A stretch of 21,022 bases of DNA from a virus, in the IMG/VR virus record IMGVR_UViG_3300032296_001974, positions 1 to 21,022 of that record; one strand, given 5' to 3'. The translations under genes and the position numbers were made by a program. Shown one piece after another: positions 14,938-19,453 of this stretch. The notes below the pieces were generated by a model. The model worked only from the letters and a program-made list of their open reading frames with translations. It was not told where the DNA came from and searched no databases. Positions within the stretch are counted from its first letter, which is position 1. Each line of letters opens with the position of its first letter.

Positions 14938-14966
14938 AAAAAGATCAAGGGGGCCGGAGCCCCCTT
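14938..14966 (-). terminator. Intrinsic terminator closing the early-type operon
   Basis: On the minus strand, AAGGGGGC, loop TCCG and GCCCCCTT form an 8-bp GC-rich stem (14947-14966), followed by GATC and TTTTT (14938-14942). It begins 8 bases after the stop of the 52-residue gene. The 3' U run is on the minus-strand side, so it ends transcription coming from the replication module. Confidence 0.85.
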
Positions 14967-14974
14967 TGTTTGGC

Positions 14975-15133
14975 TTAGCCTTTTGGTTTGCGGGGTGTTG
15001 GCCCATGCAGCCAGATGCCGGGCTCTTCTTCTGAGGGGCCGCACCAGCAGCTGGGACTTTTGATGTGCCGTTTTGTTTCGGTGGATGGGATGACGTGCAG
15101 GTCACCACCCTCCGGCAGTGTGAGCGTGTTCAT
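14975..15133 (-). CDS. Small protein (52 aa), last gene of the early-type operon
   Basis: The frame from ATG 15133 encodes MNTLTLPEGGDLHVIPSTET, then KRHIKSPSCWCGPSEEEPGI, and ends WLHGPTPRKPKG. It contains a CWC pair and a His-rich context but no complete zinc-ribbon. Its ATG overlaps the TGA of the preceding 57-residue gene (ATGA), and its TAA lies 8 bases before the terminator stem. The coupling and the neat fit before the terminator support a real gene. The family is unknown. Confidence 0.7.
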   Translation of the reverse strand: MNTLTLPEGGDLHVIPSTETKRHIKSPSCWCGPSEEEPGIWLHGPTPRKPKG

Positions 15134-15303
15134 GGTGCCTCCTGTTTCGGTTGAAGCTCCACCACCAGCAGCACCTTGCCGTCTGGCCGGATTACATGGA
15201 ATGGCGGCTTGGTGAAGCCGGCGCGGGTGAGGGGGAGCTTGGGCAACTCAATGAATGTGCCGCCCTCGTGGTCAAGCCAGTAGCCCCAGATTTTCTCAGT
15301 CAT
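15130..15303 (-). CDS. Small protein (57 aa), unknown function
   Basis: The frame from ATG 15303 encodes MTEKIWGYWLDHEGGTFIEL, then PKLPLTRAGFTKPPFHVIRP, and ends DGKVLLVVELQPKQEAP. It looks like a compact beta-rich fold with aromatic residues near the N-terminus. It begins 2 bases before, and is coupled to, the stop region of the helix-turn-helix gene (stop 15296-15298), and its own stop overlaps the next start. It has no membrane segment and I recognise no family. Confidence 0.7.
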   Translation of the reverse strand: MTEKIWGYWLDHEGGTFIELPKLPLTRAGFTKPPFHVIRPDGKVLLVVELQPKQEAP

Positions 15304-15496
15304 GTTTTTTTGCCTTGATCATGAATTGCAGCATGCGGATTACGGACACCGGCACTTGAGCTCGGCCGCTGGTCCAAGCGTATGCGCTGGTGCGGTGGAC
15401 GCCGGCCTCTGTGGCCAGCTGGTCTGTGGTGAGGTTCAGCTTCCCGAGCAGCTGCTTGAGGTGCTCGGGGCTGGTGTCTATGCGGGTGGTGATCAT
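15296..15496 (-). CDS. Small helix-turn-helix DNA-binding protein, Cro/XRE-like (66 aa)
   Basis: The segment LTTDQLATEAGVHRTSAYAW followed by TSGRAQVPVSVIRML fits a Cro/XRE-type helix-turn-helix: helix 2 at DQLATEAG, recognition helix at HRTSAYAWTSG, then a third helix. At 66 residues it is the size of a minimal phage regulator. The start overlaps the upstream stop as ATGA. It may act on operator-like repeats such as 16008-16032 or 8304-8326, but no link is shown. A role in timing early transcription is a reasonable inference. Confidence 0.75.
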   Translation of the reverse strand: MITTRIDTSPEHLKQLLGKLNLTTDQLATEAGVHRTSAYAWTSGRAQVPVSVIRMLQFMIKAKKHD

Positions 15497-15681
15497 TTGC
15501 TCACAATGCCCACCAGATTGGTGGGCTCATAGAGGATGGAGGTGGCCGGGTATCCATCCGCGCTGTAGGCGCAGCGCAGGATGATATGGCCGAGGGAATT
15601 GGCGGAGATGCTGATGACGTGGTGGCCGTCGGCCAGCACATCACCAATCTGCACGTCGTCGGGTTTGATGTACTTGATCAC
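15493..15681 (-). CDS. Small beta-rich protein (62 aa), unknown function
   Basis: The protein opens MIKYIKPDDVQIGDVLADGH, then HVISISANSLGHIILRCAYS and ends NLVGIVSK. The GDVLxDGHxV pattern and alternating hydrophobics suggest a small beta barrel, like a short SH3 or Hint-like turn, without catalytic residues I can name. It starts 3 bases after the stop of the preceding gene, and its TGA overlaps the next ATG. It is a conserved-looking but unassigned early gene. Confidence 0.7.
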   Translation of the reverse strand: MIKYIKPDDVQIGDVLADGHHVISISANSLGHIILRCAYSADGYPATSILYEPTNLVGIVSK

Positions 15682-15684
15682 GTC

Positions 15685-15963
15685 TCAGCCCTCCGCGGTC
15701 TTGGCTTTGACGCGGAGGGTGGTCACGACGCTTTTCTTGGTGCAGGCGGCGATTTGCTCAGCGGAGAGGAAGGACTTCGCCAGGGTCTGGTCGAAGGTGG
15801 CGCGCTCGGAGAGGGTCACCTTCACGTCGGCAAATTCGCCGACCACGTTTTCCACGCCAGAGGCGATGATGTCGTCGCGCACGGCCTTGAGCTCGGCTTC
15901 GAGTTCGTCAATGCGGGCCTTGAGGGTGGCGTACTTGTCGGCGGTGCTGAGGTTGTCGAGCAT
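15685..15963 (-). CDS. Small protein with N-terminal coiled coil (92 aa), unknown function
   Basis: Residues 5-40 (TADKYATLKARIDELEAELK, then AVRDDIIASG) form a likely coiled coil. The C-terminal half, with GEFADVKVTLSERATFDQTL and SFLSAEQIAAC, looks globular. The ATG at 15963 has AGGAGA about 8-9 bases upstream. It is the first gene after a 172-bp gap holding an operator-like repeat, so it may begin a transcript. Function not recognised. Confidence 0.75.
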   Translation of the reverse strand: MLDNLSTADKYATLKARIDELEAELKAVRDDIIASGVENVVGEFADVKVTLSERATFDQTLAKSFLSAEQIAACTKKSVVTTLRVKAKTAEG

Positions 15964-16007
15964 TTTAGTGTCTCCTGTTTTTCGGCTTGATTGCCTTGAG
16001 GAGACTT

Positions 16008-16032
16008 CTACAGGGTGTAGCGAAACTCTACA
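16008..16032. promoter_or_regulatory. Operator-like triple half-site (CTACA / TGTAG)
   Basis: CTACA (16008-16012), TGTAG (16016-16020) and CTACA (16028-16032) are arranged as an inverted pair with a 3-bp spacer and another with a 7-bp spacer. They lie 45 bases upstream of the ATG at 15963, inside the largest non-coding gap of the early-type module (15964-16135). AT-rich DNA at 16033-16075 could hold a promoter, but no clean -35/-10 pair is seen. A small regulator such as the Cro/XRE-like protein could bind here. Confidence 0.45.
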
Positions 16033-16135
16033 ACACCTTTTTTAGATACTTAACCACTTTTTATGTTTTACCGGAAAATCCCCCCAGCGCCGGGAGAGTT
16101 TGAGCGCCGAGGGTAGGTCCAGGAGAACGGCGTTT

Positions 16136-16375
16136 TTAGGCGCCGCGTTGAGTATCCTCTGCCTCTAGGGCTTTTTCAAGGATCTTGTCTTGCCGGGCGA
16201 TTTCTTGTTCTACCCTGGCGATTTCCAGCATGGTGCGTTGGTGGGCCAGAGTGTCTCTGGCGGCCAGATCTTGCTTGGCGCGGTCATGCAGGTGCGGCAG
16301 CCTGTAGCGCAGGGCGCGTGGGCTGTTCAGCAGCCGATCGAGCAGGGCTGGGTCTAATGGTTTCATGTGAAACAT
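16136..16375 (-). CDS. Small charged coiled-coil protein (79 aa), unknown function
   Basis: The protein starts MFHMKPLDPALLDRLLNSPR and has a long helix with coiled-coil character (MLEIARVEQEIARQDKILEK, then ALEAEDTQRGA). The ATG at 16375 overlaps the preceding TAA as TAATG; a second ATG lies three codons on. No catalytic motif or membrane segment is visible. It is the last gene before the 172-bp gap. Confidence 0.7.
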   Translation of the reverse strand: MFHMKPLDPALLDRLLNSPRALRYRLPHLHDRAKQDLAARDTLAHQRTMLEIARVEQEIARQDKILEKALEAEDTQRGA

Positions 16376-16584
16376 TAGTCCAGTCCCAGCAGTTCGCGTG
16401 CTTCGCGGTTGGCTTCTTTCGCGCGTATCAACTCAAACTCAAGATTGCTTGGCTGGATTGGCTTGAAGAGTTTTTCTGCTCGGATGACGTGACGCATGAA
16501 ATCAGCCAAATCAAGGTCAAGATCACGAGGATCAGCGTCATCAAGAAAGACCCCATGCCGGGCAGTTCTGAGTTCTTCATTCAT
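16375..16584 (-). CDS. Small helical acidic protein (69 aa), unknown function
   Basis: The protein reads MNEELRTARHGVFLDDADPR, then DLDLDLADFMRHVIRAEKLF, and ends ANREARELLGLD. It is mostly helix with an Asp-rich middle. It has one of the best ribosome binding sites in the window (AGGAGG about 6 bases before the ATG), so it may be made in quantity. That site overlaps the stop of the tiny membrane protein. I do not recognise a family. Confidence 0.75.
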   Translation of the reverse strand: MNEELRTARHGVFLDDADPRDLDLDLADFMRHVIRAEKLFKPIQPSNLEFELIRAKEANREARELLGLD

Positions 16585-16593
16585 CGTTTCCTC

Positions 16594-16707
16594 CTATGTG
16601 AAGAGCAACAGCAGGATTAGTCCCGCGGCCATTGTCCCGAAAAAACTGCAGCCCATGATCAGCAGGAGGGCGAGGACTGCACTGCCCCAGTCTGCACGTT
16701 TATGCAT
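16594..16707 (-). CDS. Tiny hydrophobic membrane protein (37 aa)
   Basis: The frame from ATG 16707 encodes MHKRADWGSAVLALLLIMGC followed by SFFGTMAAGLILLLLFT. A short basic head (HKR) precedes about 28 hydrophobic residues, enough for one long segment or a tight two-pass hairpin. It overlaps the end of the ruvC-like gene by 8 bases, and its stop lies in the ribosome binding site of the next gene. The gap would otherwise be 115 bp. The hydrophobic run is far from random translation. Pinholin, membrane anchor or host-modifying peptide are possible; none is shown. Confidence 0.6.
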   Translation of the reverse strand: MHKRADWGSAVLALLLIMGCSFFGTMAAGLILLLLFT

Positions 16708-17170
16708 TGGCGTTTCCTTTCGTCGCCACCCACCGGGCAAGCAGGGCCGCTTCAGCCCGGCCGTCATCTTTCACGCGATCAAAATCCCGGCACCCTGGCC
16801 AAAAGCGTTGGGCCATTTGCCGGGCGCCTCCCTTGTCTGCGGGGACGCCGGCGGCGCGCTTCCATACCGAGGGGCGGTGTAGGCTCACGGGCACCCTGAG
16901 GCCCGCGCAAACGCCCGCCAGGATGCCTGCGCTATACCCAAAGTTGAACATGCTGGTCACACCCTGGCCGGGCATGGCGCCCACCTCTTCGATCGCGGCC
17001 AGCTTGATCAGGTCGTCGTGCTCTTCAAGCATGGCCACCAGCATCTGGGGGCTGACCTTCTTCTTGCCGGCGACTTCCACGGTGGGCATGTCGGCCACCC
17101 TGATCAGGTGGCCGGTGTCTGATACCCAGGCGATTGCGCCATTCAGGCCTGGGTCAATGCCGAGGATCAT
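16700..17170 (-). CDS. ruvC: RuvC-like Holliday junction resolvase (156 aa)
   Basis: The protein has the RuvC RNase H-like fold pattern. MILGIDPGLNGAIAW carries the first catalytic Asp (residue 6), AAIEEVGAMPGQG the Glu at about 61, and VKDDGRAEAALLAR the C-terminal acidic pair (Asp136, Glu140). It would cut four-way DNA junctions, resolving recombination or replication branches before packaging. The length is normal for phage members. The start overlaps the upstream stop as ATGA. The neighbouring DNA-binding and GapR-like genes fit a DNA-metabolism operon. Confidence 0.9.
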   Translation of the reverse strand: MILGIDPGLNGAIAWVSDTGHLIRVADMPTVEVAGKKKVSPQMLVAMLEEHDDLIKLAAIEEVGAMPGQGVTSMFNFGYSAGILAGVCAGLRVPVSLHRPSVWKRAAGVPADKGGARQMAQRFWPGCRDFDRVKDDGRAEAALLARWVATKGNANA

Positions 17171-17550
17171 GACGTGTGGCCTGGGAATGTGCCGGCGTTC
17201 ACCTGCTGGGCGGGCGTCACATATTCCCCCCGGTTGAGGCGATCAATTGCCGTCTCAATTGAGTTGTGTGATCTTCCCATGATTTCACAGATTTGGACGA
17301 TGGTCTTGCCTTCCTGCATTAACTGCAGGAGGCGCGCCAATTCCTCCGGCGTCCAGGAGCGCCGATAATTGGCGGGCCTTGCTGGGGCCTGTATCTGGGG
17401 CTCGCTCATGGCGGTTATGGTTTCCGCCACCCACCTGGGTGCTGGGGTTGGCCCCTTAAGGAATACCTCCATTTCGTGGGCCAATTCCATGGCCGACTTA
17501 GGGTCTGGCGCGTGGGCCAGGGCGAGCTTCAAAATTTCCATTCTGTCCAT
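17167..17550 (-). CDS. Myb/SANT-like helix-turn-helix protein (127 aa)
   Basis: The N-terminal 50 residues (MDRMEILKLALAHAPDPKSA, then MELAHEMEVFLKG) are helical. The C-terminal part RRSWTPEELARLLQLMQEGK followed by TIVQICEIMGRSHNSIETAI fits a SANT/Myb or sigma-like helix-turn-helix, with a Trp at the start of helix 1 and MGRSxxSI as recognition helix. The start is ATG at 17550, 2 bases after the previous stop. The open frame continues upstream to 17931, but that part is Arg/Pro-rich antisense-like sequence inside other genes. It is probably a transcription regulator or DNA-binding accessory factor. Confidence 0.8.
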   Translation of the reverse strand: MDRMEILKLALAHAPDPKSAMELAHEMEVFLKGPTPAPRWVAETITAMSEPQIQAPARPANYRRSWTPEELARLLQLMQEGKTIVQICEIMGRSHNSIETAIDRLNRGEYVTPAQQVNAGTFPGHTS

Positions 17551-17552
17551 GA

Positions 17553-17825
17553 TCAATCCACCTTGAGTTTGGCCAGCAGCACGGTGCCGGCTGGGTCGCG
17601 TCGTTGGGCTGTCGAGATTGTGCCGTCGTCCACCATGGCCTTGCAGACCCTCCACTGGTCGCGTGGCATGGTTGGCTCCCATTCGCCCCTGCCGGAGGGC
17701 CTGACGGCCACGATGATCCAATCGTAGCCAATCTCCTCCACGCCTCCTGCGCGGGCCTGTGTGGCCACGGGAGGCGCCGCTGGGGGCATGGGCCCCCTTG
17801 GCTGCTGTGTGGGCTTCCTGGCCAT
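17553..17825 (-). CDS. Small protein (90 aa), unknown function
   Basis: The first 25 residues are Pro/Ala-rich and likely disordered (MARKPTQQPRGPMPPAAPPV). The rest has EEIGYDWIIVAVRPSGRGEW then EPTMPRDQWRVCKAMVDDGT, and looks like a small alpha/beta domain. The ATG shares its first base with the GapR-like stop (TGATG), so translation is coupled. I recognise no family. Its place next to GapR-like and helix-turn-helix genes hints at DNA work. Confidence 0.7.
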   Translation of the reverse strand: MARKPTQQPRGPMPPAAPPVATQARAGGVEEIGYDWIIVAVRPSGRGEWEPTMPRDQWRVCKAMVDDGTISTAQRRDPAGTVLLAKLKVD

Positions 17826-18130
17826 CAGAAACGCTCCTGGGCGGCCTTGCCGAGCGGCGTGTCCGCCAGCTGGCCAAGGGCAGCCATGTAGGTTTCCAGG
17901 AGGGCCTCACGCTCTTCGCGCTTGGCTTCATCTTCCGCCCGGTGTTTGATGATCAGCCGGATGGTGGGCGCGTCAAAGCCCGCGCTCTTGGCCTCCCGAT
18001 AGATGTCTTTCACATCCTCGGCCAAGTTCTTCTTCTCGGCCTCCAGGGCTTCGATGCGCTCAATGATGCTGAGCAGGCGCTTGGCCGTTTGAGAATTGAC
18101 GCTGCTGTTGTGTCCGATTTTGTCGCTCAT
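17825..18130 (-). CDS. gapR: GapR / DUF2312-family DNA-binding protein (101 aa)
   Basis: The protein starts MSDKIGHNSSVNSQTAKRLL, then SIIERIEALEAEKKNLAEDV and KDIYREAKSAGFDAPTIRLI. It closes with the family block ALLETYMAALGQLADTPLGK. This is the DUF2312 pattern: a coiled-coil IERIExLExEKK region and a GFDxxxIRxIIKxRxxD block. GapR of Caulobacter clamps over-twisted, AT-rich DNA ahead of replication and transcription forks and stimulates topoisomerases. The start at 18130 overlaps the previous stop as ATGA and matches the usual MSD-IGHNS opening; an ATG at 18136 is also possible. A phage copy may help its own replication or alter host chromatin. Confidence 0.9.
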   Translation of the reverse strand: MSDKIGHNSSVNSQTAKRLLSIIERIEALEAEKKNLAEDVKDIYREAKSAGFDAPTIRLIIKHRAEDEAKREEREALLETYMAALGQLADTPLGKAAQERF

Positions 18131-18555
18131 ATCCATTCATCCTGTTTCGGTTCGTTGGGTTCATCCAGCCACACTCCCTCCCCCGTGGCCGGCTTGGGGT
18201 TTCGTTCTGGCGCCTCGTCGGCGATGGCGTCGCGTTCAGCTGCGTCCACCGGGTCGTCGATCGTGAAGTGCCGAATACGGATCATGTCGGGCGCGGGGTG
18301 GCAGTTGCAGCACCTCCATCCCAGGTGGGGCGCGCCCAATTCAGTCCAGAACCTGATGCCCCCGCCGCATGGCTTGCAGGGCTCGCCTGGGGGCATTGGG
18401 AGCGGGTCGCTCCAGCCAACGTACTGCATCTCCGGTCCAATCTCCCACGCCTTCCGCCACCGGGCCAAATCCCGTGGCGATGCTTGAATTGCCATATGCG
18501 CCAGGGTGGGCGCCTTTTTTGTGTGCCTAGACCTTGTTGCGTTTTTTGGGGCCAT
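18127..18555 (-). CDS. Cys-rich zinc-ribbon-like protein (142 aa)
   Basis: Two Cys pairs are visible, CKPCGG and CCNCHP, about 24 residues apart (GIRFWTELGAPHLGWRCCNC), as in a small zinc ribbon. The N-terminal 30 residues are basic (MAPKNATRSRHTKKAPTLAH), followed by a helix SPRDLARWRKAWEIG. The C-terminal tail is acidic and Pro-rich. It may bind nucleic acid, but no named family is recognised. The ATG at 18555 gives a 29-base overlap with the previous gene; the ATG at 18495 is an alternative but lacks a Shine-Dalgarno site. Confidence 0.7.
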   Translation of the reverse strand: MAPKNATRSRHTKKAPTLAHMAIQASPRDLARWRKAWEIGPEMQYVGWSDPLPMPPGEPCKPCGGGIRFWTELGAPHLGWRCCNCHPAPDMIRIRHFTIDDPVDAAERDAIADEAPERNPKPATGEGVWLDEPNEPKQDEWI

Positions 18556-18817
18556 GACAGCTCTCGCATTTACGGGGGGTTGGCATTCTGTCTTCTGAGA
18601 TTTTTGCGGCCGAGGTCGCGACTATTGGCTGCCCGCACTTGCAGGTTGTCTGCCACAGAAAAATAACCGATGGCATGCCGAACCGATTGATCCATGGGAT
18701 CCAATCCGTGCAGACAAATTCCTGGCCTTTTTGGGTAACCTTATGCCCGAGCTCAAAGCCGGATACCTTGTCATTCGTGACAGGCCACGGGCGTTCATGT
18801 ATGACAGCGTCAGCCAT
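18527..18817 (-). CDS. Cys-rich putative zinc-binding protein (96 aa)
   Basis: The protein starts MADAVIHERPWPVTNDKVSG and contains CKCGQP and CESCH about 26 residues apart, a four-Cys arrangement typical of zinc ribbons. The front part (FELGHKVTQKGQEFVCTDWI) is beta-like. AAGGA lies about 10 bases before the ATG. The short gap upstream (18818-18881) shows no other gene. Function unknown; its similar metal-site layout to the next gene suggests the pair could act together. Confidence 0.65.
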   Translation of the reverse strand: MADAVIHERPWPVTNDKVSGFELGHKVTQKGQEFVCTDWIPWINRFGMPSVIFLWQTTCKCGQPIVATSAAKISEDRMPTPRKCESCHGPKKRNKV

Positions 18818-18881
18818 CCTGCTGGTCCTTCAGCTTGATGTGTTAGGGCCGGGCTGGTGTTGGTAGCACCTCCCGGCTCGC

Positions 18882-18893
18882 CCACTATAGTGG
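18882..18893. promoter_or_regulatory. 12-bp perfect palindrome CCACTATAGTGG
   Basis: A perfect palindrome lies between the first Cys-rich gene and the repeat region. Its core CACTATAG recurs at 18919-18926 in the T7-promoter-like element 36 bp away, so the two may be related sites. No known operator is matched. Confidence 0.4.
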
Positions 18894-18908
18894 CTCCGAA
18901 AATTCTTT

Positions 18909-18928
18909 CAATCAAAATCACTATAGGG
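18909..18928 (+). promoter_or_regulatory. T7-type phage RNA polymerase promoter-like sequence (plus strand)
   Basis: CAATCAAAATCACTATA followed by GGG aligns with the T7 late promoter (TAATACGACTCACTATA + GGG): 12 of 17 bases upstream of +1 agree, including the whole block TCACTATA, and the initiating GGG is present. It points toward the inverted repeat and the iteron-like array, opposite to the gene direction. No single-subunit RNA polymerase gene is in this window, so its use is uncertain. Confidence 0.25.
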
Positions 18929-19112
18929 CTTCCGCGGCGACAGTAGGCGCGCCAGCGGGGCCGTCAGGCCCCCCCGCGCTAGCGGGTGGCGCGCCTACTG
19001 TTGCGCGGCCAGCCGACCTGTGATCGTTCATTCTTCCAATCTCCTCTACTCTGTTACCTGCAGCCGTTTTATTTTTTTTTTTTTTTTTTTTAGGAAAATC
19101 TGCTTCAGTCAT
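18921..19112 (-). CDS. Doubtful small ORF (63 aa) with Lys run
   Basis: The frame from ATG 19112 encodes MTEADFPKKKKKKNKTAAGN, then a Gly/Ala/Pro-rich tail. The six Lys come from the A20 run on the minus strand, and the tail is read from the GC-rich inverted repeat. A possible ribosome binding site (AAGGGGG) precedes the ATG. The composition is governed by the underlying repeat DNA, so it may well not be a gene; if translated, length changes in the A run would shift the frame. Confidence 0.25.
   Translation of the reverse strand: MTEADFPKKKKKKNKTAAGNRVEEIGRMNDHRSAGRATVGAPPASAGGPDGPAGAPTVAAEAL
18940..19001. repeat. 14-bp perfect inverted repeat with GC-rich loop
   Basis: ACAGTAGGCGCGCC (18940-18953) and GGCGCGCCTACTGT (18988-19001) are exact reverse complements separated by 34 bp, which can pair further (AGCGGGGCC with GGCCCCCC). 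The outer ends carry GCGACAGTA (18937-18945) and TACTGTTGC, degenerate copies of the 11-bp element found in the array at 19182-19448. A strong cruciform or RNA hairpin is possible. It has no U run, so it is not a standard terminator. Confidence 0.75.
19072..19091. repeat. Homopolymer run of 20 T
   Basis: Twenty consecutive T (A20 on the minus strand) lie between the inverted repeat and the iteron-like array. Such a run is rare in GC-rich phage DNA. It may act as an easily melted or bent segment, or be inflated by a sequencing or assembly error. Confidence 0.8.
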
Positions 19113-19161
19113 TTTTCCACCCCCTTCCCGGCTATTCGCTCCCGCGAAGCCGGTGGGGGCC

Positions 19162-19199
19162 GATACCCTCCTGCGACCAGTTTACTGTCGCAAGGTATC
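19162..19199. repeat. Nested inverted repeat around one array element
   Basis: GATACC (19162-19167) pairs with GGTATC (19194-19199), and inside them TGCGAC (19172-19177) pairs with GTCGCA (19187-19192). The inner arm is part of an array element and its partner is a degenerate one, so this is a two-step hairpin at the left end of the repeat array. Confidence 0.5.
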
Positions 19200-19448
19200 T
19201 CCCCGCGTTTGCGACAGTAACAGTTTTCCTACTAGGGGGATTTTACTGTCGCATCCAATGATTTCAATGACTTAGCACGCGACAGTAAATTTACTGTCAC
19301 AAACCCAATGTTATCAATGGCTTGCTTCATTTTTTCTTTCCTACTCGCAAGGACCAGCACTCTTCTGTAAACCCCCTCAAAAAGGGGCTGCGACAGTAAT
19401 TGCGACAGTAAACCCCCCTTAAAATTTACTGTCGCACTTACTGTCGCA
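19182..19448. repeat. Iteron-like array of TTACTGTCGCA in both orientations
   Basis: Seven exact copies lie at 19182-19192 (+), 19210-19220 (-), 19243-19253 (+), 19389-19399 (-), 19401-19411 (-), 19426-19436 (+) and 19438-19448 (+). One-mismatch copies lie at 19278-19288 (-) and 19291-19301 (+). The last four form a symmetric block: two minus copies 12 bp apart, then two plus copies 12 bp apart. The array begins just after the RepA-like ATPase gene and fills a gap without any confident gene. Iterons of this spacing are typical of replication origins, partition sites or clustered operators. I see no CRISPR pattern, because spacing and orientation vary. Confidence 0.85.
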
Positions 19449-19453
19449 CGCAT
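19232..19453 (-). CDS. Doubtful small ORF (73 aa) over the iteron-like array
   Basis: The ATG at 19453 overlaps the ATPase stop as ATGA, as real neighbours do here. The product (MRATVSATVNFKGGLLSQLL at the start) is, however, largely a translation of the 11-bp repeats: ATV and LLSQ are read from the two orientations. It could be a small translated tail gene or leader, but I favour non-coding repeat DNA. No domain is visible. Confidence 0.3.
   Translation of the reverse strand: MRATVSATVNFKGGLLSQLLSQPLFEGVYRRVLVLASRKEKMKQAIDNIGFVTVNLLSRAKSLKSLDATVKSP

Noticed and set aside
17551-17931. N-terminal extension of the Myb/SANT-like protein
   Set aside because: The extra 127 residues are Arg/Pro/Ser-rich and run inside the GapR-like and 90-residue genes in another frame; ATG 17550 fits the operon spacing.
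18622-18921. Minus-strand open frame from GTG 18921
   Set aside because: It is in a different frame across the Cys-rich gene at 18527-18817, and its only unique part is a short stretch without a domain.
18909-18928. Cloning-vector T7 promoter contamination
   Set aside because: Five of the 17 upstream bases differ from the T7 promoter and flanking DNA is not vector-like, so it is natural sequence.
19182-19448. CRISPR array
   Set aside because: The repeated unit is only 11 bp, occurs in both orientations and has uneven spacing (1 to about 87 bp), with no cas genes nearby.
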